This document shows, in pieces, positions 17,508 through 27,214 of a stretch of DNA of 64,000 bases. The notes beneath the pieces are model-generated. The model was not told the origin of the DNA. It saw nothing but the letters and a program-made list of their open reading frames with translations, and made no database searches. The stretch is from assembly GCF_003860345.1 (NCBI RefSeq), contig NZ_CP034179.1, positions 1,720,001 to 1,784,000 of the forward strand, given 5' to 3'. The position numbers were made by a program, and so were the translations under genes. Each line of letters begins with the position of its first letter. The stretch's first letter is position 1. This DNA comes from Caenibius tardaugens NBRC 16725 (GTDB lineage: Bacteria; Pseudomonadota; Alphaproteobacteria; Sphingomonadales; Sphingomonadaceae).

Positions 17508-18479
17508 GGGAGATGCCCGCTGGCTGGAAGCGGCGGCACGGCTTGCCGCGCGCGGCCGCCCGGTCAGCCGCCCCAACCCCGCTGTGGGCGCAATCATCGT
17601 GCGCGATGGCGTGGTCGTCGGCCGGGGCTGGACCCGCGCCGGCGGGCGCCCCCATGCCGAAGCGGAAGCGCTGGCCGCTGCGGGCGAACAGGCGCGCGGC
17701 GCAACCCTTTACGTCACACTGGAACCCTGCGCCCATCAATCCCCGCGCGGCCCATCCTGCGCATCGCTGATCGCCGGATCGGGGCTGGCTGCCGTGGTGG
17801 TCGGGGTGCAGGACCCCGATTCGCGCACGGCGGGCCAAGGTATCGCGCGGATCGAACAGGCAGGGATCGCCGTTCGCGTGCAGCCTTTGCCCGTGGTGGA
17901 GGCCAGTCTGGCCGGATACCTGATGCAACGCCGCCATGGGCGCCCGCATGTCACGCTCAAGCTCGCGACCTCGCTCGACGGCTGTATCGCGCTGGCCGAT
18001 GGCACCAGCCGGTGGATCACCGGGGAAGCGGCGCGGGCACATGTCCACGCAATGCGCGCCCGATACGATGCGATTCTCGTGGGCGGCGGGACAATGCGCG
18101 CCGATGCCCCCGGCTGGACGTGCGGCTGGAAGGATTGACGGACCGCAGCCCCGATCGCTGGGTGCTGACGCGCGGTGCGGCCCCCGATGGCTGGCGCGCC
18201 CTGCCCACCCCACAAGCGATCGCCACGATGGACCAGGTGCAATATCTCTATGTCGAAGGCGGGGCGCAAACCGCCGCGGCCTTCCTCGCCGCCGATCTCG
18301 TCGACCGGCTGATGCTCTATCGCGCCCCGATCGTGATCGGTGCCGGCCGTGCTGCGATTGGCGATATCGGCCTTGTCGATCTGGGCACAGCGCATGGCCG
18401 CTGGCGCCTGCAAGACCGCCGCACGCTTGGCAGCGATCTGCTCGAAGACTATGAACGGACGCCATGTTCACAGGCATAA
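17494..18479 (+). pseudogene. ribD: RibD riboflavin-pathway deaminase/reductase, broken by a one-base frameshift
   Basis: A bifunctional riboflavin-pathway enzyme: an N-terminal deaminase and a C-terminal reductase acting on 2,5-diamino-6-ribosylamino-4-pyrimidinone phosphate. The deaminase zinc site is seen as HAEAEAL and EPCAHQSPRGPSC. The reductase begins with HVTLKLATSLDG and continues to VGGGTMRADAP. The frame then closes at 18138. The remainder (LDVRLEG, VEGGAQTAAAF and so on) is in the next frame. The break lies at a run of five C (18107-18111). One extra C restores ADAPRLDVRL and a 328-residue protein of normal length. Its tail overlaps ribE by 16 bases. A sequencing error is likely, since the pathway is essential unless another copy exists. 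Confidence 0.9.
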
Positions 18480-19081
18480 TCACCGCTATCGGCACCATCC
18501 GGGAAACCACCGCACGCGGCGATCTGCGCGCGGTGATCGCCTGCCCCTATGATCCCGCGACAATCGCCATCGGCGCATCGATCGCATGTTCGGGCGTCTG
18601 CCTGACCGTGGTGGAACGCGGCGGAACCGCCGGGAACGCATGGTTCATGGTGGATATTTCAGGCGAAACACTGGCCCGCACCGTCCCCGATCGCTGGGTC
18701 GCAGGTGCAGCCGTGAATCTCGAACCGGCCTTGCGGCTGGGCGAGGAACTGGGCGGCCATATCGTGACCGGCCATGTCGATGCGGTCGGCATTGTGGCCG
18801 CATCCACCCCTGATGGCGATTCGACCCGGCTGACCCTTACCGCGCCCCAGACGATGGCCCCCTATATCGCGCCGAAAGGTTCGATCACGGTCGACGGGGT
18901 ATCGCTGACCGTCAACGCGGTGGAGGACCAGCCCGACGGTTCGGTGCAGTTCGGTCTCAACATTATCCCGCATACCGCCGCCGTGACTACGCTGGGCCAG
19001 CTTCAGCCGGGCAACGCCGTCAATCTCGAGATCGACGTGCTCGCCCGTTATCTTCAGCGCATGCAAAGCTTGCGCGCATAA
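18464..19081 (+). CDS. ribE: Riboflavin synthase
   Basis: A 205-residue riboflavin synthase alpha-chain type enzyme that dismutates two 6,7-dimethyl-8-ribityllumazine molecules into riboflavin and a pyrimidine. It has two lumazine-binding barrels. The first begins MFTGIITAIGTI, with SIACSGVCLTVV. The second has HIVTGHVDAVG and GSITVDGVSLTVN. The start overlaps the ribD tail by 16 bases. No FMN riboswitch (RFN element) was seen upstream of ribD or ribE. ribH and ribBA are not in the window. Confidence 0.96.
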   Translation: MFTGIITAIGTIRETTARGDLRAVIACPYDPATIAIGASIACSGVCLTVVERGGTAGNAWFMVDISGETLARTVPDRWVAGAAVNLEPALRLGEELGGHIVTGHVDAVGIVAASTPDGDSTRLTLTAPQTMAPYIAPKGSITVDGVSLTVNAVEDQPDGSVQFGLNIIPHTAAVTTLGQLQPGNAVNLEIDVLARYLQRMQSLRA

Positions 19082-19288
19082 AGGCGCGGTTTTCCTACTC
19101 CCAGTGTTTCGTGCCACAGCAGGGCCATGGCCCGGCACACCCCTGCCCTGACTGCCCCCCGCAACGCGCGCACGGCCGGTGACACACCCGCGCTGGAAGG
19201 TCACACAACCCTTCACCCAATATACTGTTATAAAAAGATAAAATTACGATTTTTGGCGCATTCCAACAGCGTTCTGCGTCAACCGGAA

Positions 19289-19831
19289 TCAGGCCAGCGG
19301 CCCGGCTGCGAAGCGCGCGCGCGTTATCTCATATTGCAGATGCTCCACCGGCCCACCTGCCATCATCCGCATTTCGCGGACCCCCTTCAACCGCCCACCG
19401 ATCTTTTCCATGGCCCGGCGCGAACGCAGATTCTGCGCGCCGACCACGAACAGCACACGCTCCACAAACCGCAGTGCATGGCCGATCATCAGCCGCTTCA
19501 TTTCGCGATTGGCCTCCCCGCCCCAATGGCTGCGCGCCAAAAAGGTCCAGCCGATTTCGACCGAGCCACCATGGGCCGGATGATGGTTCTGGAACCGCGA
19601 CGATCCAATCATCGCCCCACTGGCCACGTCGATCACGGCCAGAGCGCCGCCCTTGGCCAGAGCATCGTCGAAAAAGGTGCGGAAGACGGGTTCCTGCCAG
19701 CGATCATGCGCCGGATGGACCGCCCAGATCAGGGGATCGGAGGCGACGCCATACAGCGCCGCCCAATCCCGGGCCGCAAGCGGCCGAAGCAGCAGCCGTT
19801 CCCCTGCGAGGATCGGCTGCCGGTCCATCAA
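19289..19831 (-). CDS. GNAT-family N-acetyltransferase
   Basis: A 180-residue acetyltransferase of the RimJ/RimL-like GNAT group. The N-terminal LLLRPLAARDW motif, the GSSRFQNHHP strand, the EIGWTFLARSHWGGEANREMK segment carrying the acetyl-CoA site, and the ENR-like LRSRRAMEKIGGRLKG near the end fit the family. The substrate is unknown. It starts directly after the stop of the aminotransferase gene with no gap, so it is the second gene of that transcript. Confidence 0.88.
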   Translation of the reverse strand: MMDRQPILAGERLLLRPLAARDWAALYGVASDPLIWAVHPAHDRWQEPVFRTFFDDALAKGGALAVIDVASGAMIGSSRFQNHHPAHGGSVEIGWTFLARSHWGGEANREMKRLMIGHALRFVERVLFVVGAQNLRSRRAMEKIGGRLKGVREMRMMAGGPVEHLQYEITRARFAAGPLA

Positions 19832-21013
19832 TCAGCCGGCGACGTCGGCCAGTGCTTCGATGAATTTCCCGATATTGCCCCGGGTCAGACCAGCCACGTT
19901 GATACGACCCGAACCGGCCATATACACGCCATGCTTCTCACGAATCGCGAGGATCTGATCCTTGTTGAGGTTCAGAATCGAGAACAGGCCATTCTGCGTG
20001 GCGATTGCCGTGAGATCGAGCCCCGCAACACGGTTGTCGGCTGCGGCCAGCGTATCGCGCATCTCCCGCATGCGATCCCGCATTGCGTCCAGTTCAGCCA
20101 GCCACTGCTTGGTCAGGCCCGCATCTTCCAGCACGATGCGCGCGGCAGCCGCACCATGATCAGGTGGTTGCGACCAGTTGACACGCGCCAGAATGTGGCC
20201 GTTCGTCAGCACCTTGGCGGTTTCGTCGGCATCACGGCCCATGACGTAGAGCGCACCGACGCGTTCGCGGTAGAGACCGAAATTCTTGTCGCAGCTGTAG
20301 CAGATCAGCGCTTCCGGCACGGCGGCCAGAACCTTGCGCATACCGGCCGCATCGTCTTCCATGCCCTGACCAAGCCCCTGATAGGCCAGATCGATAATCG
20401 GCAGAATCCCTGCATCGGCGATGATCGTGACAATCTCGTCCCACTGCGCGGGGGTATAATCGATCCCGCTGGGATTATGGCAGCAACCGTGCAGCAGGAT
20501 GGCATCGCCTTCCTGCGCATTGGCGACGGCGGCACGCAAGGCTTCGAGATCGGCGGTGCCATCGGGCAGCGCATGATTGAAATTCACCGCTTCCATGCCG
20601 AGATCCGCCAGAATCTGCGGGTGGTTCGGCCAGGTCGGGCTGCCGGTGATGATCCGGTTGATCCCCGCACGCTTGGCAAGCGCGAAGGCAAGGCGCAGGC
20701 CGCCGGTGCCGCCGGGCGCCTGCATCCCGTCAATCCGCCCGCCCTTCGACGGGTCCTGTGCGCCAAAGACATACGGCATCAGCGCATGGACAAAGCCCAT
20801 ATCGCCTTCAGGGCCAAGGTATGCCTTGGAATCCTGTTCGGTGAGGAGTTTCTTCTCCGCCGCTTTCACCGCCGCGAAGACAGGGGTCGCCCCATCATCA
20901 GTGCGGTACACACCCACGCCGAGGTCAATCTTGTCGGCACGCGGGTCCGCGTCAAAGAGCTTGATCAGCGCGAGCAGCGCATCGGCGGGCTGTTGATTCA
21001 GGCGGTCTAACAT
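19832..21013 (-). CDS. Aromatic/aspartate aminotransferase, class I
   Basis: A 393-residue PLP-dependent aminotransferase of the aspartate/tyrosine subgroup (TyrB/AspC-like). It shows the N-terminal KIDLGVGVY, the GTGGLRLAF cofactor-binding segment, LHGCCHNPSG, and the PLP lysine in SCDKNFGLYRERVGAL. The C-terminal RINVAGL carries the substrate-binding arginine region. It transfers amino groups between aromatic or acidic amino acids and 2-oxoglutarate. The length is typical. Which substrate dominates cannot be told from sequence. A GNAT gene follows immediately. Confidence 0.93.
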   Translation of the reverse strand: MLDRLNQQPADALLALIKLFDADPRADKIDLGVGVYRTDDGATPVFAAVKAAEKKLLTEQDSKAYLGPEGDMGFVHALMPYVFGAQDPSKGGRIDGMQAPGGTGGLRLAFALAKRAGINRIITGSPTWPNHPQILADLGMEAVNFNHALPDGTADLEALRAAVANAQEGDAILLHGCCHNPSGIDYTPAQWDEIVTIIADAGILPIIDLAYQGLGQGMEDDAAGMRKVLAAVPEALICYSCDKNFGLYRERVGALYVMGRDADETAKVLTNGHILARVNWSQPPDHGAAAARIVLEDAGLTKQWLAELDAMRDRMREMRDTLAAADNRVAGLDLTAIATQNGLFSILNLNKDQILAIREKHGVYMAGSGRINVAGLTRGNIGKFIEALADVAG

Positions 21014-21101
21014 GGGGCCGCTCCATGCCTCCGCCGCCTGTTTCTATCAACCGGAAAATCGCCTGCGCACGATCAAAGTGCGCGCAGTGTGCCCCTTATG
21101 C

Positions 21102-21881
21102 TCAGAACGGGATCCAGTTCTGCTTCTTGCGGATCTTCATATAGCCGGCATTGACCCCCAGCCGCAGCCCGGCACCCACCCGAATCGGGATCAGCACAGT
21201 GCTGCCATTGCGCAGGTAACTGGCGTTGAAACCGCCAATCGCATAGACCTGCCCTTCGACCGCCGGGAACCGCTTGTAGATGTCTTCGGTGTCGTAGAGG
21301 TTATAGACCAGCACGAACGTGTTGCCGACATTGGCGCCCGCATCGAAGCCGATCGACGGCCCGGTCCAGTAAACCGGGCGTTCGCCTTCCACCTTGTGGT
21401 AGAGCGTTCCCGAACCATAACGCAGGCCTACCACCAGCGCCCCGCCGCCTTCACGGCCGACGATATAGGCATTCGGTTCGCCCTGCTTGGCCAGCAGATC
21501 CTCGATCAGCCCGGCCAGACCCTTGGCGCCCTTGCCAAACAGCCCTTCCGCCGCGCCCACAAGATCGTCTTTCTTGTAGGTTCCGCCATCGGCCACTGCC
21601 GTTGCGGGATCGGCAGAGGCCGCGCCGGCCGCCTCGGCCGTCGATCCCGTAACGGGCGCCGATGCCGTCGATACGGGCGTGCCATTCTCACCCGCCCATT
21701 CGGCGCTGCCGGAATCGGGCGTGCCGCCCGCCGCTGTGGTCGACTGGGCCGAACCGGGCGCGGCAAGATCGCCATCGATAGGCATGTCCTGTGCGGCCAG
21801 GGGCGCTGCGCCGAATATCAGCGCGATGCCCATGAAAGTGCCTGCTGCGCGGCGACGAAGTGTGGTGGCAATTTGCATCAT
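21102..21881 (-). CDS. DUF1134/EipA-family periplasmic protein
   Basis: A 259-residue (or 258, the second codon also being ATG) protein with a signal peptide ending AAPLAAQ. A low-complexity Ala/Ser/Thr/Gly linker runs to about residue 100. The DUF1134 domain follows (AYIVGREGGGALVVGLRYG, YWTGPSIGFDAG, NLYDTEDIYKRFPAVEG). DUF1134 includes Brucella EipA, a periplasmic protein needed for cell-envelope integrity and interacting with outer-membrane assembly genes. Its long linker is an oddity. The gene stands alone between an aminotransferase and tRNA-Ser. Confidence 0.85.
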   Translation of the reverse strand: MMQIATTLRRRAAGTFMGIALIFGAAPLAAQDMPIDGDLAAPGSAQSTTAAGGTPDSGSAEWAGENGTPVSTASAPVTGSTAEAAGAASADPATAVADGGTYKKDDLVGAAEGLFGKGAKGLAGLIEDLLAKQGEPNAYIVGREGGGALVVGLRYGSGTLYHKVEGERPVYWTGPSIGFDAGANVGNTFVLVYNLYDTEDIYKRFPAVEGQVYAIGGFNASYLRNGSTVLIPIRVGAGLRLGVNAGYMKIRKKQNWIPF

Positions 21882-22096
21882 GATGCGATCCCTGACCCGA
21901 GAAACCGGGCAATTCCGAGGCTACAGAAGAATCCATGACGCCTGAAGCAGCAATGAACGCTCGACGAGATGAGTCCCTTTCGCGGCGAGTCGAATCTCCA
22001 CTTGCCTGGAATTGCGTTGGACATGGAATTTATTGCAAGCCCCACTTGCCGGGCGAATACACCGCCGTTATAGCGCCGCCATCGCCGCTGCGATCC

Positions 22097-22189
22097 GGAG
22101 ACGTGGGTGAGTGGCTGAAACCAACGGTTTGCTAAACCGTCGTACTGGTAAATCCGGTACCGAGGGTTCGAATCCCTCCGTCTCCGCCA
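22097..22189 (+). tRNA. tRNA-Ser (anticodon GCU)
   Basis: A class II tRNA of 90 bases plus an encoded CCA. The acceptor stem GGAGACG pairs with CGTCTCC. The anticodon stem ACGGT/ACCGT encloses loop TTGCTAA with anticodon GCT at 22131-22133. There is a long variable arm (GTACTGGTAAATCCGGTAC region). The T arm GAGGGTTCGAATCCCTC is standard. It reads serine AGC/AGU codons. No integrase or duplicated 3' end was found, so it is not acting as a visible attachment site. Confidence 0.97.
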
Positions 22190-22366
22190 CCATTCCGCTA
22201 TATAGGCTGCGCAACCCGGCACTGCATCGCAAATGCCGCGCGGATATTCCCGCCGGGCGTTCCCATGCACCAAGGTGGGTATGACAGCAGACAGCCCGAG
22301 GCATATTTCTGCCCGCGCACCTGCGTTGTTAATGTAAATTTTACCTTAAATTGCTAGATATCAGCC

Positions 22367-24208
22367 ATGTTTACATCGCTGACATCCCGCGTTGCAGCGC
22401 TTGGTATAATTGTGGTGCTGTCGCTGCTGGTTCTTGCGGCGCTGCTTTTCGACGCCTCGTTGAAAACGCGGGCGAGCTTCGACAATGTCGCGCATTCCGC
22501 CGCCGTGATTGAAACCACCAATCTCGCGCTGATGGAACTGCGCGAGGCGGAATCGGGGCAACGCGGGTTCGTGCTGACACGCAGCCCGCTGTTTGCCCAG
22601 ACGTTCGAACAACGCGTCAAGGATTCGCGCGAAGCGATTAACCGGGTGGTGGCACTCACGGCCGATAACGAGCTGCAGAAATCGCGCGCGCAGGGCCTTC
22701 GCACATTGATCGATCAACGCATCGCATCCTTGCGCGAGACGATGGAACTGGCCCGTCGCGGTTCGTTCGATGCGGCTAGAGACGCCATCGCCGGCGGTCG
22801 CGGGCGCGAATTGATGACGTCGGTATCGATCCATGCCCAGGGCTTTCTCGAACAGGAACATGCCTTGCAGGCACAACGCACCGGCATGGCTGAACAACGG
22901 CTGGCGCGGGTGCAGTGGCTGGCGCTGATCGGCACCCCCCTGATTTCGATACTTGTCCTTCTGGTATCGCTGATGATCATTCGCGGCATCCGCCGTCCCG
23001 TGGGCATTATGCAGGACGCGATGACATCGCTGGGCGCGGGCGACCGGGATGCCCGCATCGTCAACGCCATGGGCTCGGAAGAGTTCAGCCGCCTTGCCAG
23101 CGGCTACAACGTCATGGTCGACCAGTTGAAAGCCGCGGTGTCCGATCGCAGCCGCAGCGAGGAAGAACTACAGATCGCCAATGCGGAACTTCTGCGCAAC
23201 AGCGCGGCCTTGCGCGAACGGGGCGAAGTGATCGAACTTCTGGGCGGTATGGCGCACCGCATGCAATCCGCCCGCACGGACGAGGAACTGGCGCAAGTCA
23301 TCCACGTATTCGTGCCGCGCGTGTTGCCGGGTATTTCGGGCGTGCTCTATGCGCACAACAATTCCCGCAACCTGCTGGTCCGGATCGCCGATTGGGGCAC
23401 CCTTGCCAGTTCTCATGATGATTTCGCGCCCGATCAATGCTGGGCCTTGCGCCGCGGACAGAGCCATTTCGTCACCGCGCCTGGTACCGAAATTGTCTGC
23501 GGCCATGTGCCCGACAAGCAATCCATCTATCATTGCGAACCGCTTCTTGCGGGCGGCGAAGTGATCGGGACGCTGTACCTGCAAGGCGTGATTGCACCGG
23601 AATACCGGTTTCCCCTTACGGTGATGGCGGAAAATATCGCATCGGCGCTGTTCAACCATCATCTGCAGCGGGGCCTGCGCGAGCAGACCATTCGCGATCC
23701 GCTGACCGGCCTGTTCAATCGCCGTTATATGGAAGAAACGCTGGCGCTGGAAATCGCCCGTGCGGCCCGATCGGGCGAGCCACTCAGCCTGGTGATGTGC
23801 GATGTCGATCATTTCAAGCGCTTCAACGACGATTTCGGTCACGAGGCGGGCGATATCGTGCTGCAGGCTGTCGCCACCGAAATGCGCAATCATTTCCGCG
23901 ATGGCGATGTCGTGTGCCGGTTCGGTGGGGAAGAATTCACGATCATTGCCCCGCAAACATCGTCCGAAACGCTGCTCGAACGCGTCGAACACGTGCGCGA
24001 CGCAATCACCCGGATCAATTTGCGGCAGGCCGGGCGAACGCTCGGCAGCACCAGCATGTCCTTCGGCATCGCATCGTGGAACAACCACATGGACCGCGAA
24101 GGTTCGGCGTTGATACAGGCTGCCGATGCGGCCTTGTACCGCGCGAAGCGCGAAGGCAGAAATCGCGCGCTTATCGAGCGGATGGCGGCAGGTGCACTCG
24201 AAGGCTGA
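22367..24208 (+). CDS. CHASE3-HAMP-GAF diguanylate cyclase
   Basis: A 613-residue inner membrane signalling enzyme. A first membrane helix (about 8-28) precedes a periplasmic CHASE3 domain to about residue 180, containing ESGQRGFVLT. A second helix (about 184-206) follows, then HAMP, a short coiled coil, a GAF-like sensor (about 300-430) and a GGDEF domain. The active motif is GGEEF, preceded by the RDPLTGLFNRRYM entry, so it should make cyclic di-GMP. No EAL domain is present. No ribosome site is evident; the 5' region is AT-rich. It stands alone between tRNA-Ser and acs. The signal sensed is unknown. Confidence 0.93.
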   Translation: MFTSLTSRVAALGIIVVLSLLVLAALLFDASLKTRASFDNVAHSAAVIETTNLALMELREAESGQRGFVLTRSPLFAQTFEQRVKDSREAINRVVALTADNELQKSRAQGLRTLIDQRIASLRETMELARRGSFDAARDAIAGGRGRELMTSVSIHAQGFLEQEHALQAQRTGMAEQRLARVQWLALIGTPLISILVLLVSLMIIRGIRRPVGIMQDAMTSLGAGDRDARIVNAMGSEEFSRLASGYNVMVDQLKAAVSDRSRSEEELQIANAELLRNSAALRERGEVIELLGGMAHRMQSARTDEELAQVIHVFVPRVLPGISGVLYAHNNSRNLLVRIADWGTLASSHDDFAPDQCWALRRGQSHFVTAPGTEIVCGHVPDKQSIYHCEPLLAGGEVIGTLYLQGVIAPEYRFPLTVMAENIASALFNHHLQRGLREQTIRDPLTGLFNRRYMEETLALEIARAARSGEPLSLVMCDVDHFKRFNDDFGHEAGDIVLQAVATEMRNHFRDGDVVCRFGGEEFTIIAPQTSSETLLERVEHVRDAITRINLRQAGRTLGSTSMSFGIASWNNHMDREGSALIQAADAALYRAKREGRNRALIERMAAGALEG

Positions 24209-24506
24209 AGCAGCATAGAAGTTGCCGACGCCGCACGAGCGCGGGTTTCATGCGTGCCCGTGACGCCCTCACACGCATCCGCGGCCTTTCCAGCCTTTTA
24301 TAATCATGCCCAGGGATTGATCACCCGCGATCACCCGATGATGCTTATAAAAATGGGCAATCTTCCCCCTCCCCTTCGCGTCCGGTAAGAGCTACAAAAT
24401 TGCAGGCGCGGATATTACCCCGCATTGCGTTACATCATAGGCAGGTCAATGCGCCTGCGATCGGCCATCCGACAAGGCCGACACCGTTGAAGGAATGGGA
24501 GAAACC
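24209..24506. promoter_or_regulatory. acs upstream region with a 10-base-period direct repeat
   Basis: No gene is seen between the diguanylate cyclase and acs. Two GATCACCCG units (24319-24327 and 24329-24337) lie one base apart, giving a ten-base repeat period as in many operators. A TTATAA (24345-24350) follows just downstream. This is a candidate regulated promoter for acs; the regulator is unknown. Confidence 0.35.
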
Positions 24507-26474
24507 ATGCAGAATACGATCGAGCACCCGGCGGAGATCGTGCCGGTTCCGGCGGCAGCCCGTGAAGGCACAAGCTGCACGCTCGAACAATACGAAGCGA
24601 TGTACAGCCGCAGCGTGAACGATCCGGATGGTTTCTGGGCCGAACAAGGGGCACGGCTGGACTGGTACCGGGCGCCCACGCGCATTGGAGAATGGTCGTT
24701 CGATCCGGTCGACATCAAATGGTACGCCGATGGACAGCTGAATATCTGCCACAACGCGCTGGATCGCCATGTGGCCGCAGGCAAAGGCGATGTCACGGCC
24801 CTGATTTTCGAGCCGGACGATCCGCAGGGCGAAACGCGCAAACTGACCTATGCGCAATTGCTCGCGGAAACGATCCGCATGGCCAACACCTTGAAGAAAA
24901 TGGGGGTGCAGAAAGGCGACCGGGTCACGGTTTACATGCCGATGATTCCCGAAGGCGCCGTGGCCATGCTCGCCTGCGCCCGCATCGGCGCGATCCACTC
25001 GGTCGTGTTCGGGGGCTTTTCCCCTGATGCGATTGCGGGGCGGATCGAGGATTGCACCAGCGACTGGGTGATCTGTGCCGATGAAGGATTGCGCGGTGGC
25101 AAGAAAATCCCGCTCAAGGCCAATGTCGATGCCGCGCTGGACAAGGTGGCGGTCAAGGCGGTCCTCGTCGTGCGCCATACCGGCGCCCCCATCACCATGA
25201 CCGAAGGGCGCGATCACTGGTATCACGAACTCGGCGCCGATGTGGCTGCGGAATGCCCCTGCGAAGTGATGGACGCGGAAGACCCGCTGTTCATCCTTTA
25301 CACCTCCGGTTCGACGGGAAAACCGAAGGGCGTGCTTCACACCACGGGCGGCTACGCCGTGTGGACCGAAACGACGTTCCGCTATGTCTTCGATTATCGC
25401 CCCGGCGAAATCTACTGGTGCACGGCCGATATCGGCTGGGTCACCGGGCATAGCTATATCGTTTACGGCCCGCTGCAGAACGGCGCCACCGCGCTCATGT
25501 TCGAAGGGGTACCGAACCATCCCGATCACGATCGCTTCTGGCAAGTGGTCGACAAGCACAAGGTCAACATCTTCTACACCGCGCCCACCGCCATTCGCGC
25601 GCTGATGCGCGAAGGCACAAGCCATGTGGTGAAGCATGATCTGTCCTCGCTGCGCCTGCTCGGCTCGGTTGGCGAACCGATCAACCCCGAAGCCTGGCGC
25701 TGGTATCAGGAGAATGTCGGTCATGGGAAAATCCCTGTGGTCGACACCTGGTGGCAGACCGAAACCGGGGGGATCATGATCACCACCCTGCCCGGCGCGC
25801 ACGATATGAAGCCCGGCAGCGCCGGTCGCCCGTTCTTCAGCGTGTGCCCGCAACTGGTGGATGGGGATGGTGGCGTGCTGGCCGATGAGACCACCGGCGG
25901 CGCGGCGGAAGGCAACCTTTGCATTACCCGCAGCTGGCCCGGCCAGGCGCGCTCGCTCTATGGCGATCACGACCGATTTACGCAGACCTATTTCTCCACA
26001 TACAAGGGCAAATATTTCACCGGTGATGGCTGCCGCCGCGATGCGGATGGCTATTACTGGATCACCGGCCGCGTGGATGACGTGATCAACGTATCGGGCC
26101 ACCGCATGGGCACCGCCGAAGTGGAAAGTGCGCTGGTGCTGCACGATCTCGTCGCCGAGGCTGCGGTGGTCGGCTATCCCCATGACATCAAGGGTCAGGG
26201 CATCTACTGCTACGTCACACTGAACGCAGGGGTGGAACCGAGCGATGAACTGGCCGCGGAACTGCGCAAGCATGTCCGCACGGAAATCGGCCCGATTGCG
26301 ACACCTGACATTATTCAATTCACGCCAGCGTTGCCGAAAACGCGGTCGGGCAAGATCATGCGGCGTATTCTCCGCAAGATTGCCGAAAACGATTTCGGAT
26401 CGTTGGGTGACACATCGACACTCGCCGATCCATCGCTGGTGGATGGCCTGATAGAAGGGCGGCTCAACCGCTAA
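24507..26474 (+). CDS. acs: Acetyl-CoA synthetase
   Basis: A 655-residue AMP-forming acetyl-CoA synthetase that activates acetate in two steps (acetyl-AMP, then acetyl-CoA). The AMP-binding loop is [11 protein letters not shown] and the acetate pocket region [11 protein letters not shown]. The C-terminal [10 protein letters not shown] holds the catalytic lysine, whose acetylation switches the enzyme off in other bacteria. I start at MQNTIEHP (24507): GGGAG is five bases upstream, whereas the ATG at 24495 is fused to its own purine run. A hairpin terminator follows. Confidence 0.96.
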   Translation: MQNTIEHPAEIVPVPAAAREGTSCTLEQYEAMYSRSVNDPDGFWAEQGARLDWYRAPTRIGEWSFDPVDIKWYADGQLNICHNALDRHVAAGKGDVTALIFEPDDPQGETRKLTYAQLLAETIRMANTLKKMGVQKGDRVTVYMPMIPEGAVAMLACARIGAIHSVVFGGFSPDAIAGRIEDCTSDWVICADEGLRGGKKIPLKANVDAALDKVAVKAVLVVRHTGAPITMTEGRDHWYHELGADVAAECPCEVMDAEDPLFILYTSGSTGKPKGVLHTTGGYAVWTETTFRYVFDYRPGEIYWCTADIGWVTGHSYIVYGPLQNGATALMFEGVPNHPDHDRFWQVVDKHKVNIFYTAPTAIRALMREGTSHVVKHDLSSLRLLGSVGEPINPEAWRWYQENVGHGKIPVVDTWWQTETGGIMITTLPGAHDMKPGSAGRPFFSVCPQLVDGDGGVLADETTGGAAEGNLCITRSWPGQARSLYGDHDRFTQTYFSTYKGKYFTGDGCRRDADGYYWITGRVDDVINVSGHRMGTAEVESALVLHDLVAEAAVVGYPHDIKGQGIYCYVTLNAGVEPSDELAAELRKHVRTEIGPIATPDIIQFTPALPKTRSGKIMRRILRKIAENDFGSLGDTSTLADPSLVDGLIEGRLNR

Positions 26475-26490
26475 AACACACAGGACTCAA

Positions 26491-26527
26491 AAGGGGCGGA
26501 ACGGCACATAGCCATCCGCCCCTTCTT
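26491..26527 (+). terminator. Hairpin terminator after acs
   Basis: AAGGGGCGGA (26491-26500) pairs perfectly with TCCGCCCCTT (26515-26524) around a 14-base loop, followed by CTTG. The T-run is short. The same 10-base stem appears after the second exbD gene. Confidence 0.65.
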
Positions 26528-26558
26528 GTATGCTAAGCAAAGAGGAGAGGACGGAACT

Positions 26559-26930
26559 ATGAGCGAAGCACTGCTTCGGGCCTATTACGCGGCTTACAAC
26601 GCACTCGACGCTGATAAACTGGGGAGCCTACTGGCCCCCGATGTCGAACTGGTGTCGGCGATGGGCACGCAAACGGGCCGGGATGCCTATCTCGGCACCT
26701 ATCATTATATGACCGGGCAATTCACCGACATCATGACCCCTGAAGCCATCACGGTGGAGGGGCCGACGGTATCCGTGACGATCCATGACAGCCTGACTGC
26801 GAAAGCGGATATCGCCGACTTCATGGGGCAATCATTGCAGGCCGGGGAAGAACTCGTGCTGCGGCTGAACGGGCGCTATACGGTGATCGACGGTCAAATC
26901 GCGCGTATCGAGATTTCGCCCGCCGCCTAG
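26559..26930 (+). CDS. SnoaL/NTF2-like protein
   Basis: A 123-residue single-domain alpha+beta barrel of the SnoaL-like group. It opens SEALLRAYYAAYNALD, followed by LLAPDVELVSAMG and a final FTVxxGxI-type strand (RYTVIDGQIARIEI). Such proteins are ketosteroid isomerase-like enzymes or ligand carriers, and this one has no assigned substrate. It starts at 26559, with GGAGAGGACGG upstream. It lies between two terminators, so it is probably a single-gene transcript. Confidence 0.75.
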   Translation: MSEALLRAYYAAYNALDADKLGSLLAPDVELVSAMGTQTGRDAYLGTYHYMTGQFTDIMTPEAITVEGPTVSVTIHDSLTAKADIADFMGQSLQAGEELVLRLNGRYTVIDGQIARIEISPAA

Positions 26931-26954
26931 AAGGCCTGTACCCTTCGGCAACGC

Positions 26955-26989
26955 AACCGCCTCTGACTCGGTGTCAGGGGCGGTTTTTT
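26955..26989 (+). terminator. Rho-independent terminator after the SnoaL-like gene
   Basis: AACCGCCTCTGAC pairs with GTCAGGGGCGGTT (one G-T pair) around a short loop, followed by a run of T ending at 26989. This is the clearest intrinsic terminator on the plus strand in this region. Confidence 0.85.
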
Positions 26990-27154
26990 GTGCGCGCTTT
27001 GTAGGTGAATGGGCAGATTTGCCGCCGTTTGACCACGTAATGCCGCACACTTTGCGCAAATGCGCCGGAGCAGGCGCGGAACTCGCTCGCAGGGACCTTC
27101 ACCGCCATCCGCTTCAGGTGATGCCAGCGCAGCCATCACGCCCTGCGCGCAAAC

Positions 27155-27183
27155 AAAAAGGCCGGGAGATTTCTCTCCCGGCC
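27155..27183 (-). terminator. Rho-independent terminator of the autotransporter-OmpA gene
   Basis: On the minus strand GGCCGGGAGA pairs with TCTCCCGGCC around a GAAA loop (27160-27183) and is followed by TTTTTGTTT. It lies about 30 bases after the stop of the giant outer-membrane gene. Confidence 0.9.
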
Positions 27184-27214
27184 CTCTGTCTGTGCCTTGC
27201 GGCGCAGGTCTGGC

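Noticed and set aside
19127-21010. Long plus-strand open frame opposite the aminotransferase and GNAT genes
   Set aside because: Both minus-strand genes have intact family motifs; this frame is His/Arg/Gln-rich and unsupported.
22097-22189. tRNA-Ser as an integration site for a mobile element
   Set aside because: No integrase, no duplicated 3' end and no foreign gene cluster next to it.
24435-26318. Long minus-strand open frame opposite acs
   Set aside because: Antisense to a complete acetyl-CoA synthetase; the translation resembles no family.
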